The notes beneath the pieces are model-generated. The model was not told the origin of the DNA. It searched no databases and saw only the letters and a list, made by a program, of their open reading frames with translations. A program made the position numbers and the translations under genes. A stretch of 61,527 nt of DNA from an uncultured Eubacteriales bacterium (GTDB lineage: Bacteria > Bacillota > Clostridia > Christensenellales > Borkfalkiaceae). This document shows, one piece after another, positions 54,698 to 61,527 of this stretch (position 1 is its first letter; each line of letters begins with the position of its first letter). The stretch covers positions 1 to 61,527 of the forward strand of contig CACXGN010000013.1 in the NCBI GenBank assembly GCA_902767225.1, read 5' to 3'.

Positions 54698-54710
54698 TGT
54701 GTAAAAATCA

Positions 54711-54739
54711 TTGAATATTATTGGTTTGCGTGATAAAAT
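54711..54739 (+). promoter_or_regulatory. Promoter giving an apparently leaderless mRNA
   Basis: TTGAAT (54711-54716) and TAAAAT (54734-54739) are 17 bp apart. The predicted start (54746-54747) coincides with the ATG at 54747. Confidence 0.6.
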
Positions 54740-54746
54740 AATCTAT

Positions 54747-55535
54747 ATGAAGAAAAGAATTTTAAGCATATTTTTTATAGTCCTTTTGGCTTTTTTGCCC
54801 TTATTTTCTGGTTGCGAACCGATTTTTAAGCCTGTAACCGATTATAAAACTTTGGTCAATAAAATAACTACCGAAATTATGCCGACAAACGTAATATTTA
54901 AAACCACTTATTATTATACCGAATTCGGTCACGCAAAATATATAACGTATAGCGGCAGCGGGGTAATAATATATCAGGAAGAAAGTTCGATTTTCGACAG
55001 CGGATATACGTATTACGCGCTAACGAATAATCACGTCGTTAATAAAACAAACGTCGGTTCTCATTTGACGAATAAAACCATAACGATTGACGATTATACG
55101 GGCGTAGTTATAGATTCAGAAAACGTCAGCTTAATAAAGTCGCTCGCATCTTACGATTTGGCTCTTATTAGGTTTGTTTCAGAAAAAGAACTTTCGGTTA
55201 TAGAATTTGAAGATAACAACGTTTTGTCTCGTGGGGACGACGTGTTTGCAATAGGTCAACCGTTATCGCAAATAAACGCAATAACGATAGGTAACGTTAT
55301 ATCCGTAAGAGAAACCGCGCCGGATACGGGGGACGTCGATTCTACCATAAAGTTTAAAGTAATTTCGCATAACGCGTATATAAACGAAGGTTCTTCCGGC
55401 GGCATGCTATTAAATAAAAGCCTAAAGCTTTGCGGTATCAACTATGCGGGATCTACCGGCTCTGATTCGAATATAAGTTATTCGATCCCGATTTCGGCTG
55501 TCAGAGATTTTATTGAAGATTATCTTGAATTATAA
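54747..55535 (+). CDS. Lipoprotein trypsin-like serine protease
   Basis: The 262-aa product from the ATG at 54747 starts with a lipoprotein signal (MKKRILSIFFIV...LFSGC, lipidated Cys23). The chymotrypsin-fold triad is His96 (LTNNHVV), Asp137 (YDLALIR) and Ser217 (GSSGG). It resembles an HtrA protease domain without a PDZ domain, anchored on the outer face of the membrane. The upstream extension to 54711 is the promoter's -35 box, so it is rejected; there is no ribosome binding site. Confidence 0.85.
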   Translation: MKKRILSIFFIVLLAFLPLFSGCEPIFKPVTDYKTLVNKITTEIMPTNVIFKTTYYYTEFGHAKYITYSGSGVIIYQEESSIFDSGYTYYALTNNHVVNKTNVGSHLTNKTITIDDYTGVVIDSENVSLIKSLASYDLALIRFVSEKELSVIEFEDNNVLSRGDDVFAIGQPLSQINAITIGNVISVRETAPDTGDVDSTIKFKVISHNAYINEGSSGGMLLNKSLKLCGINYAGSTGSDSNISYSIPISAVRDFIEDYLEL

Positions 55536-55632
55536 GATATTTCCTAATGATTTTATTTATAATTATGGCAGACAAAATCGTATAAATTATTAATTCTTGT
55601 ATAAAATTTTACCATTTGGCAATAAAGATAAT

Positions 55633-55728
55633 ATGATTTTATGGATTATTATAAGTTTTATTGTCGGCGTTAATATCGGGGTAGTCGGATTATCTGTTTT
55701 TTCGGTAAATAAAAAGAATAAAAATTAG
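55633..55728 (+). CDS. Possible 31-residue single-span membrane micro-protein
   Basis: ATG 55633 opens 31 codons: a hydrophobic span (ILWIIISFIVGVNIGVVGL, about 2-20) and a Lys/Asn-rich end. The shape resembles DUF3789-like micro-proteins of Bacillota. The ribosome binding site is weak (AAAG). It occupies the otherwise empty 55536-55830 spacer, whose remainder holds only the terminator and the rhaB promoter. Confidence 0.4.
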   Translation: MILWIIISFIVGVNIGVVGLSVFSVNKKNKN

Positions 55729-55736
55729 TTTTTTGG

Positions 55737-55768
55737 GCGCGGGCTTTCAGTCTGCGTTTTTTATTTTT
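55737..55768 (+). terminator. Intrinsic terminator upstream of rhaB
   Basis: CGCGGG pairs with TCTGCG (with G-U pairs) around CTTTCAG, followed by TTTTTTATTTTTT. Confidence 0.6.
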
Positions 55769-55773
55769 TGCGA

Positions 55774-55802
55774 TTGACTTAAACCTTATTATGTTGTATA
55801 AT
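55774..55802 (+). promoter_or_regulatory. rhaB promoter
   Basis: TTGACT (55774-55779) and a perfect TATAAT (55797-55802) are 17 bp apart; leader about 22 nt with AAGGGAAGG as ribosome binding site. No operator palindrome was recognised. Confidence 0.78.
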
Positions 55803-55830
55803 TATTTAAAAATTATAAGGGAAGGCAATT

Positions 55831-57228
55831 ATGGATAAAAAGTATTTTCTTGCTATAGACATTGGCGCGTCAAGCGGAAGGCATATACTCGGAAGTTTTA
55901 ACGATGGTAAAATCGAACTTGAAGAAGTTTACCGTTTCAAAAACGGAGCGATCACCGAAAACGGATCTCTCGTTTGGGATATTAAAGGGCTTTTTAACAG
56001 CATAGTCGAAGGGCTTATCGAGTGCAAAAAGTTAGGCAAAATTCCTTGCAGTATCGGGATTGATACGTGGGGCGTCGATTATGCTCTTTTAGATAAAGAA
56101 GATAATCTTATCGGAAACGTTTTTTCTTATAGGGATTCAAGAACGCAAGACGTTATCGACGAAGTTTATTCGATTATATCAGAAAGCGAACTTTATGAAA
56201 AAACAGGTATTCAAAAGCAGGTTTTTAACACGATTTTCCAACTTTATGCTGATAAAAAGAGCGGAAAACTCGAAAAAGCCGAAACTTTCTTGATGGTTCC
56301 GGACTACCTTAATTTCTTGCTTACCGGTGTTAAAAAGAACGAATACACTAATGCGTCTACCACGGGAATGCTAAACGCAAAAACCAGAGAGTGGGATTTT
56401 GATATAATTGAAAAACTCGGACTTAAAAAATCATTATTCAAAAACTTATATCAACCTTGCTCGGTAGTTGGGGAATTGCTCCCCGAAATTCGCGAAAAGG
56501 TTGGCTTTAACGCAACGGTTTATCTTCCCGCCACCCACGATACGGCAAGCGCAGTTATGGCTGTTCCCGAAAATGGTGATACACCTTTATATATATCGAG
56601 CGGGACTTGGTCTCTTATAGGTATTGAAACGAAAAACGAAATAACTTCCGATGAGGCAAATCGTGCCGGATATTCCAACGAAGGTGGATTTAACAAAACC
56701 GTTAGATTTTTGAAGAACATAATGGGTCTTTGGATGATCCAAAATATCAAGAAAGAATATAACGATAAATATAGTTTTTCCGACTTTGTTATAGAGGCAA
56801 AAAAGACGGGCAAATTTGAAAGTTTGTTAGACGTTAACGATAATTCTTTCTTTGCACCTAAATCTATGATAGAAGCGGTAAAAGACTATTGCAGAAAAAC
56901 CAACCAAAAAGTTCCCGAAACAGTAGGTGAAATTGTTTTATGCGTATACCAAAGCCTTGCAAAAGGATATAAAGAGGCGGTAATTAACGTTGAAAAGATT
57001 TCCGGTAAAAAATTTGAAACGATAAATATCGTGGGCGGTGGCTGTCAAAATAAGATGCTAAACGAACTTACGGCAGAGTGGACTGGTAAAAAGGTCGTAA
57101 CCGGACCTATCGAGGCAACTGCAGTCGGAAATTTAGTTGCGCAAATGATCGCTAACGGCGAAATAAAAGATCTTTATTCCGCGCGTGAAATAATCAAAAA
57201 ATCTTTCGATATCGAAACGATAGGTTAA
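55831..57228 (+). CDS. rhaB: Rhamnulokinase
   Basis: FGGY-family kinase of 465 aa that phosphorylates L-rhamnulose. It has FLAIDIGASSGRHILG, the RhaB-type SIGIDTWGVDYALLD, SYRDSRT, ATHDTASAVMAVP, ISSGTWSLIGIE and IVGGGCQNKMLNELTAEW. No rhaA, rhaD or transporter lies in the window, so the gene is separated from the rest of the pathway here. Single-gene unit with its own promoter and terminator. Confidence 0.88.
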   Translation: MDKKYFLAIDIGASSGRHILGSFNDGKIELEEVYRFKNGAITENGSLVWDIKGLFNSIVEGLIECKKLGKIPCSIGIDTWGVDYALLDKEDNLIGNVFSYRDSRTQDVIDEVYSIISESELYEKTGIQKQVFNTIFQLYADKKSGKLEKAETFLMVPDYLNFLLTGVKKNEYTNASTTGMLNAKTREWDFDIIEKLGLKKSLFKNLYQPCSVVGELLPEIREKVGFNATVYLPATHDTASAVMAVPENGDTPLYISSGTWSLIGIETKNEITSDEANRAGYSNEGGFNKTVRFLKNIMGLWMIQNIKKEYNDKYSFSDFVIEAKKTGKFESLLDVNDNSFFAPKSMIEAVKDYCRKTNQKVPETVGEIVLCVYQSLAKGYKEAVINVEKISGKKFETINIVGGGCQNKMLNELTAEWTGKKVVTGPIEATAVGNLVAQMIANGEIKDLYSAREIIKKSFDIETIG

Positions 57229-57234
57229 TAAATT

Positions 57235-57263
57235 AAACCGTTGATTTTTCAACGGTTTTCTTT
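57235..57263 (+). terminator. Intrinsic terminator after rhaB
   Basis: AAACCGTTGA (57235-57244) pairs with TCAACGGTTT (57249-57258), followed by TCTTT. It ends 6 nt before the next start codon. Confidence 0.75.
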
Positions 57264-57269
57264 AAGTTT

Positions 57270-57902
57270 ATGGTTGATTTTTTTAAGACTTTAAAAAGCG
57301 TATCAAAATCGCAGACTGTTATTGAAAAATCTAAGTTTATCTGTGAAATTTCTCCGATTTCTTGCGAAGAAGATGCAAAAAACTTTATCGGCGAGATAAA
57401 GAAAAAGTATACGCTTGCCACACATTATTGCTATGCATATATCGCAGATGAAAACGGCCAAAACATAAAATTTTCGGACGACGGCGAACCGCAGGGGACT
57501 GCCGGATTTCCCATGCTCGAAGTTTTAAAAAAGAACGGTATTTTTAAGGTCTGCGCAGTAGTTACAAGATATTTCGGCGGAATTAAACTCGGAACGGGCG
57601 GGCTTTCAAGGGCATACTCAAATTCCGTTTTAACGTGTTTAAGCGAAACGGAAGTTTATGAAATGTTTTATTCATATATTTTTTCGTTAAAAGCCGATTA
57701 CTCGGCTTATAATTCGATTAAACATTTTTTGCAGACCAAAAATATTAAGATCATTTCTTCCGATTTTTTAGACGGCGTTTTAATAAATTGCGCCGCAAAG
57801 GTCAATGATTTTATAAATATCGAAAACTTAAAATCCGAAATCGCAGATAGATTTTCGGGCGCGATCTTTTCGCTTATCAAAACCGATTATACCGATTTTT
57901 AA
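57270..57902 (+). CDS. yigZ: YigZ/IMPACT family protein
   Basis: The 210-aa protein has the UPF0029 signature KSKFICEISPIS near the start, SDDGEPQGTAGFPMLEVL and VVTRYFGGIKLGTGGLSRAYSNSV in the N-terminal domain, and a ferredoxin-like C-terminal domain. Its role is thought to concern translation regulation and is not settled. The ATG has no ribosome binding site and lies right behind a terminator; recX follows after 2 nt. Confidence 0.9.
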   Translation: MVDFFKTLKSVSKSQTVIEKSKFICEISPISCEEDAKNFIGEIKKKYTLATHYCYAYIADENGQNIKFSDDGEPQGTAGFPMLEVLKKNGIFKVCAVVTRYFGGIKLGTGGLSRAYSNSVLTCLSETEVYEMFYSYIFSLKADYSAYNSIKHFLQTKNIKIISSDFLDGVLINCAAKVNDFINIENLKSEIADRFSGAIFSLIKTDYTDF

Positions 57903-57904
57903 TT

Positions 57905-58519
57905 ATGGCTAAAATAACCGCGATTACTTCTCAAACTAAAAATAAAGACAGGGTTAATATTTTCCTTGACGGGGAATATTCTTTCTCCGTTTCATTAGAT
58001 ACCGTTTTAAATTATCACTTAAAATCAGGCGTAGAATTAACCGAAAAAGAGATCGAAGAGATAACTACCGTATCGGATAAAGAAAAAGCCTTAAACAAAG
58101 GTTTAACTTACGTATCAAAGACTTTAAAGACAAAAAAGCAAGTAAAAACTTATCTTTTTTCAAAGGGGTATTCGCCGCAGACGGTAGATTACGTCATAAA
58201 TAAACTAATCGAGTTCGGCTTTATTAACGATATAGAATATGCCAAACGTTATATGGAAACCTATTCAAAAACGCAGGGCAAAAGACTTATTGATTATAAT
58301 CTTATGACAAAAGGCGTAAAAAAAACCGATATTGCCGAAGCAAGCGAAGGAATTGAAATTTCTTCTAAAGAAAACGCCGCGGCAATCGCGGAAAAAAGAC
58401 TAAAAAATAAAGAATTGAATAGAGAAACGATCGCTAAAACTTATCGATATTTGATAGGTCGCGGATTTTCGTATGAAGACGCTGAATACGCAATTTCAAA
58501 ATTTAAGGAAGAGAACTGA
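57905..58519 (+). CDS. recX: Recombination regulator RecX
   Basis: Modulates RecA filaments. The 204-aa helical protein has the three-helix repeats typical of RecX: ALNKGLTYVSKTLKTKKQVKTYLFSKGYSPQTVDYVINKLIEFGFINDIEYAKRY and a last repeat ending GRGFSYEDAEYAISKF. recA is not in the window. It overlaps the next gene by 1 nt. Confidence 0.88.
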   Translation: MAKITAITSQTKNKDRVNIFLDGEYSFSVSLDTVLNYHLKSGVELTEKEIEEITTVSDKEKALNKGLTYVSKTLKTKKQVKTYLFSKGYSPQTVDYVINKLIEFGFINDIEYAKRYMETYSKTQGKRLIDYNLMTKGVKKTDIAEASEGIEISSKENAAAIAEKRLKNKELNRETIAKTYRYLIGRGFSYEDAEYAISKFKEEN

Positions 58520-59949
58520 TGGAAAGAATTTTAACAGCCGCACAAATGCAAGAAGCGGACAGGTTTAATATAGAAAAATTAGGAATTTCGGCAGAAACGT
58601 TTATTCAAAGAGCGGGGATTGCCGTTGCGGACGAAATTAACAGACGACTTAAAGGCGGCAGAGTTTTAGTTTGTATCGGGAAAGGAAATAACGGTGCGGA
58701 CGGAAAGGTCGTCGCGGGAATTTTATCTAAAATTCATGGCTTTTCGGTTACTTCAATTAACGTTTCCAACGGAATTTTCAGACTTTTTGATAGAAAAATC
58801 GATATAATCGTTGATTGTATTTTCGGCACGGGGCTAAACCGCGAAGTTACCGGAAGATATAAAGAGGCGATCGAAAGGATTAATTCAAGCGGGGCATACG
58901 TCGTTTCGTGCGATATTCCGAGCGGGCTTAATTCAGATACCGGAAAACCCATGGGAATTGCCGTTAAAGCAGATTTAACGGTTGCGATTCAGGAATATAA
59001 GTTAGGGCATTTTATAAACGACGGAAAAGATTATTGCGGAAAAGTAATTCTAAAAGATATAGGCATGAGCGTTTGGGAAAACGACTTCGCCCTAAAAATC
59101 AATAATGAAGACGCGGCTAAATTTTTTCCGAAGCGAAACAGCAGGGTTAATAAAGGCGATTTCGGAAAATCTGTGATTATAGGCGGCAGTAAAAAATATT
59201 CCGGAAGTTCTCTTTTGTCGCTTAACGCTTTAACTTCTTATAAAGTTGGCGTCGGGTATTCGTTTTTATATACTCCCGATTGCGTTTTTAACGCGGTTGT
59301 CGGGCTTTATCCGGAGTGTATTATTAATCCGATCAAAGACGACGGAACGAACATGCTATTTGATAAAGAAAAACTTGACGAGGCAAAAAAGTGCGACGCG
59401 ATAGCTTTCGGTATGGGGATAGGAAAAAGTGAAGGCGTTTACCGCTCTCTTGAATATTTGATTAAAACTTATGACAAAACTTTAATAATTGACGCGGACG
59501 GGCTTAATCTTTTGGCTGAAAATAAAAACGAATTGTTAAATTCGGAGCATGCGTGCAAAATAGTGCTGACGCCGCACGTTAAAGAATTTTCAAGACTTTC
59601 CGGCTATAATATCGACGATTGTTTCGACGTTGAAAAAGTTAAAGAATTTGCTAAAAAATATAACGTTATCGTTGCGCTTAAAAGCAACACGGCAATTATT
59701 TCCGACGGTGAAAAAGTCTTTATAAATACAACAGGTTCTCCCGCAATGGCAAAGGCGGGCAGCGGAGACGTTTTAAGCGGACTTATGTGCGGAATTTTGT
59801 CAAGGACAGACGACGTTTTATTAGGCGTTTGCGCGTCTTGTTATATATTCGGGCTTGCCGGAGAAATCGCCGAAAAGGAACAGAACGAATATTCGGTTAC
59901 CGCTTCCGACTTGATATATGCGATACCTAAAGCACTCAATTCGCTTTAA
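58519..59949 (+). CDS. nnr: Bifunctional NAD(P)HX epimerase/dehydratase
   Basis: Repairs damaged NAD(P)H hydrates. The 476-aa protein joins an epimerase domain (about 1-205; GKGNNGADG at 54-62, where the family usually has GNNGGDG, and DCIFGTGLNR) and an ADP-dependent dehydratase domain (about 210-476; VIIGGSKKYSGSSLLS, TPHVKEFSRLSGY and AKAGSGDVLSGLMCGIL). Its last 4 bp overlap the convergent DUF1294 gene. Confidence 0.93.
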   Translation: MERILTAAQMQEADRFNIEKLGISAETFIQRAGIAVADEINRRLKGGRVLVCIGKGNNGADGKVVAGILSKIHGFSVTSINVSNGIFRLFDRKIDIIVDCIFGTGLNREVTGRYKEAIERINSSGAYVVSCDIPSGLNSDTGKPMGIAVKADLTVAIQEYKLGHFINDGKDYCGKVILKDIGMSVWENDFALKINNEDAAKFFPKRNSRVNKGDFGKSVIIGGSKKYSGSSLLSLNALTSYKVGVGYSFLYTPDCVFNAVVGLYPECIINPIKDDGTNMLFDKEKLDEAKKCDAIAFGMGIGKSEGVYRSLEYLIKTYDKTLIIDADGLNLLAENKNELLNSEHACKIVLTPHVKEFSRLSGYNIDDCFDVEKVKEFAKKYNVIVALKSNTAIISDGEKVFINTTGSPAMAKAGSGDVLSGLMCGILSRTDDVLLGVCASCYIFGLAGEIAEKEQNEYSVTASDLIYAIPKALNSL

Positions 59950-60257
59950 GTAATTGAAAAATAGTTTATTCCGCTTTGATAGCCTAAAATCAAAAGGTAA
60001 ACGTTAAGCGCTATAAATATCGGCATCAATACCATTAAAACAAGGCTTTTTATTCGGTATTTAAAAATAAACATAAATAGGTAAATGCCGGTCGCACCAC
60101 CTAAAAGCCCTGTTAAGATCAACCTTAAATCGCTGATCTCCGTGCCTTCGATGTCTCCTTCTTCTCTTGATTTTTTTTGGCAACCGAGAATTATAGCTCC
60201 ATAAAAATTTATCGCCAAAAGGTAAACCGCGGCGAAAATATAAACAAAAATCGGCAT
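59946..60257 (-). CDS. DUF1294 family membrane protein
   Basis: The 103-aa protein has three to four hydrophobic helices (about 3-25, 44-64, 70-95) and the pattern RLILTGLLGGATGIYLFMFIFKYR of DUF1294 proteins. The function is unknown. It is a lone minus-strand gene between nnr and nrdR. Confidence 0.75.
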   Translation of the reverse strand: MPIFVYIFAAVYLLAINFYGAIILGCQKKSREEGDIEGTEISDLRLILTGLLGGATGIYLFMFIFKYRIKSLVLMVLMPIFIALNVYLLILGYQSGINYFSIT

Positions 60258-60301
60258 ATCTTTATTTTAGTTTAAGCAGAAAACATTTTTTTATAATTCG
60301 T

Positions 60302-60330
60302 TTGGTTTTTTTTACGGTTTATGTTATAAT
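60302..60330 (+). promoter_or_regulatory. nrdR promoter
   Basis: TTGGTT (60302-60307) and TATAAT (60325-60330) are 17 bp apart; the leader is about 24 nt with CGGGG as ribosome binding site. Confidence 0.65.
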
Positions 60331-60360
60331 TGTTTTAATAAATTGTTTCGGGGTTTAATA

Positions 60361-60822
60361 ATGAAATGTATTTATTGCGGGTTTGAAGACAGTAAAGTTA
60401 TAGATTCCCGCTCCGCTGATGATAATACCATTATCAGAAGACGTAGGGAATGTCTTAAATGCGGCAAAAGATTTACAACTTATGAAAAGATCGAAACAAC
60501 GCCTATCCTTGTTATTAAATCTAACGGCACAAGGCAAGCTTTCGATATCGATAAACTTAAAAACGGAATTATCAAGGCTTGTGAAAAACGCCCCGTTCCG
60601 GTAAGCACTATCGATAAATTAGTTGACGATATTCAGAAAAAGATATATAATTCAATGGCTCAAGAAGTTACCAGCAAAGAACTCGGCGAAATGGTTATGG
60701 ATGGGCTAAAAGAAATAGACGAAGTTGCTTACGTTCGCTTCGCGTCGGTTTACCGTTCGTTTACCGATATATCTTCTTTCTTAAATGAAATTAAAAAGTT
60801 AACGCACGGCGATAAAAAATAA
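60361..60822 (+). CDS. nrdR: Transcriptional repressor NrdR
   Basis: Represses ribonucleotide reductase genes when dATP is bound. It is 153 aa from the ATG at 60361. The zinc ribbon is Cys3-x2-Cys6...Cys31-x2-Cys34 (MKCIYCG, RRRECLKCGKRFTTYE), followed by the ATP-cone domain VIKSNGTRQAFDIDKLKNGI. An upstream in-frame start at 60343 adds six residues before the zinc motif and is less likely. No ribonucleotide reductase gene is near; the dCMP deaminase gene downstream shares the dNTP theme. Confidence 0.96.
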   Translation: MKCIYCGFEDSKVIDSRSADDNTIIRRRRECLKCGKRFTTYEKIETTPILVIKSNGTRQAFDIDKLKNGIIKACEKRPVPVSTIDKLVDDIQKKIYNSMAQEVTSKELGEMVMDGLKEIDEVAYVRFASVYRSFTDISSFLNEIKKLTHGDKK

Positions 60823-60834
60823 TTCGGGTGATAT

Positions 60835-61287
60835 ATGAATAAGTGGGATGAAAGATTTATGCAAATGGCGGAAACCGTTGCCGGTTGGTCAAGTTGCTAT
60901 CAGGAAAATCGTCATGTCGGCGCGGTTATCGTTAAAGATAAAAGAATCGTTGCAACGGGGTATAACGGCGCACCCGCAGGCATAAAAAGTTGTGCCGAGC
61001 GCGGTGAGTGTTTAAGAAGAGTAAGAAATATTGCCAGCGGCACTATGCAAGAAGTTTGCTATGCCGTTCACGCAGAACAGAACGCAATAATTCAGGCGGC
61101 AAAACTCGGTATTCCGCTTGACGGCGCTGTAATGTACGTAACCCATCAACCTTGCGTAATCTGCACGAGAATGATCATAAATTCCGGAATAAAAAAGGTT
61201 ATTTATAAAAACGGCTATCCGGACGATTTTGCTCTTCAACTATTTTCCGAATCTAACGTCGAAATCGTAAAATTTTCGGATTTGTAA
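60835..61287 (+). CDS. Deoxycytidylate (dCMP) deaminase, ComEB type
   Basis: Zinc enzyme that supplies dUMP for thymidylate synthesis. In the 150-aa protein the zinc and catalytic residues are His79 and Glu81 (HAEQNAI) and Cys107/Cys110 (PCVIC), with GYNGAPAG as substrate loop. GGGTG precedes the ATG. It is 12 nt after nrdR and likely in the same transcript. Confidence 0.92.
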   Translation: MNKWDERFMQMAETVAGWSSCYQENRHVGAVIVKDKRIVATGYNGAPAGIKSCAERGECLRRVRNIASGTMQEVCYAVHAEQNAIIQAAKLGIPLDGAVMYVTHQPCVICTRMIINSGIKKVIYKNGYPDDFALQLFSESNVEIVKFSDL

Positions 61288-61300
61288 TCAAATTATTATC

Positions 61301-61325
61301 TTTACAATATTTTTTATATTGTAAA
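61301..61325 (+). terminator. AT-rich palindromic hairpin after the dCMP deaminase gene
   Basis: TTTACAATAT (61301-61310) and ATATTGTAAA (61316-61325) form a perfect 10-bp stem around T5. There is no U-tract on the + side, so terminator activity is uncertain. Confidence 0.4.
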
Positions 61326-61330
61326 AACAT

Positions 61331-61415
61331 GGAGGCTTATCGAAGCGGTCATAACGAGGCGGTCTTGTCCGACGGACAGCGTAGCGAAGCGGAGCTGCAA
61401 ACCGTGTAACGGTTT
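61331..61415 (+). pseudogene. Broken 5' copy of tRNA-Ser with an insert in the anticodon loop
   Basis: Positions 61331-61367 repeat the first 37 nt of the intact tRNA-Ser (61443-61479) without a mismatch, from the acceptor 5' strand to the second anticodon base. Then come about 31 unrelated, structured nt (61368-61398, with GTCC/GGAC and CAGC/GCTG pairings), after which AAACCGT resumes the 3' side of the anticodon stem. The variable arm, T arm and acceptor 3' strand are missing, so it cannot be a working tRNA. AAACCGT and ACGGTTT (61399-61415) form a 7-bp hairpin at its end. Confidence 0.75.
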
Positions 61416-61442
61416 TCACAATTAAATACGATATATATAGAC

Positions 61443-61527
61443 GGAGGCTTATCGAAGCGGTCATAACGAGGCGGTCTTGAAAACCGTTTGGGTGCAAGCC
61501 CACGGGGGTTCGAATCCCTCAGCCTCC
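61443..61527 (+). tRNA. tRNA-Ser (anticodon UGA)
   Basis: An 85-nt cloverleaf: acceptor GGAGGCT/AGCCTCC, anticodon stem GCGGT/ACCGT around CTTGAAA (anticodon TGA, serine), a long variable arm TGGG-TGCAAG-CCCA as in serine tRNAs, and T arm GGGGG-TTCGAAT-CCCTC. The window ends at the last acceptor base, so the discriminator and any encoded CCA are outside. Confidence 0.95.

Noticed and set aside
61330..61411. + strand frame beginning ATGGAGGCTTATCG in the partial tRNA-Ser
   Set aside because: It is translated tRNA sequence; no ribosome binding site and no protein-like features.
61331..61479. tRNA-Ser repeat as attachment sites of an integrated element
   Set aside because: The repeat is the 5' half of the tRNA, not the 3' end used by most integrases, the copies are only 112 bp apart, and no integrase gene lies between.
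61288..61503. 71-codon minus-strand frame across the tRNA-Ser copies
   Set aside because: It is antisense to tRNA-Ser and its partial copy; the open frame is a by-product of these RNA sequences.

Overview
The window is a chromosomal segment of a low-to-moderate GC Gram-positive bacterium, most likely an anaerobic, spore-forming member of the Clostridia. The evidence is a V-type (Na+-type) ATPase operon in the Enterococcus ntp order, Bacillota-style gene orders (yicC-gmk-rpoZ-priA-def-fmt-rsmB-rlmN-rpe-spoVM; rpmE-yqhQ-prmC-prfA; mrnC-rlmB-sigH-dnaX-ybaB-recR; pcrA-ligA), Gram-positive ribosome binding sites, sigma-A-type promoters (TTGAcx-17-TATAAT), and sporulation markers (a 25-codon spoVM-like gene, cwlD, sigH). 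Species cannot be fixed from the sequence. Almost all genes lie on the + strand.

Layout. 1-350: tRNA-Val (minus) and the promoter of the V-ATPase operon. 353-8846: complete nine-gene V-ATPase operon, followed directly by a ROK glucokinase. 9.8-15 kb: SDR oxidoreductase (minus), pcrA-ligA. 15-23.4 kb: translation/nucleotide block from yicC to rpe, ending in a tiny spoVM-like gene that gene callers would miss. 23.5-30.5 kb: a dehydrogenase-like protein (minus), rpmE, a DUF1385-PrmC fusion, prfA, an aminotransferase and a candidate Re-citrate synthase. 30.5-37 kb: P-loop protein, thrC, trpS, a DUF5685/J-like/membrane-protein trio, rlmD. 37-43 kb: a cluster of three identical DnaA-box-like 9-mers, then cwlD, mrnC, rlmB, sigH, dnaX, ybaB, recR, gpsA. 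43-50 kb: the most accessory-looking part: degV, a WYL regulator with a divergent orphan gene, murG, and a 1086-aa surface protein. 50-55.5 kb: a transporter split in two half genes, Ppx/GppA, a divergent MreB-like protein next to minD and minE, and a lipoprotein protease with an apparently leaderless mRNA. 55.5-61.5 kb: a possible micro-protein, rhaB, yigZ, recX, nnrDE, nrdR, dCMP deaminase, a broken 5' copy of tRNA-Ser and the intact tRNA-Ser at the edge.

No CRISPR array, insertion sequence, prophage or rRNA gene was seen. The window is mainly housekeeping; the notable points are small or structural: the spoVM-like gene, the DUF1385-PrmC fusion, the DnaA-box cluster, (nearly) leaderless promoters, a possible dnaX frameshift site, the divergent MreB-MinD-MinE module, the surface protein, and the tRNA-Ser 5' duplication with an insert in its anticodon loop. 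All family assignments are from recognition of motifs and gene order without database searches.
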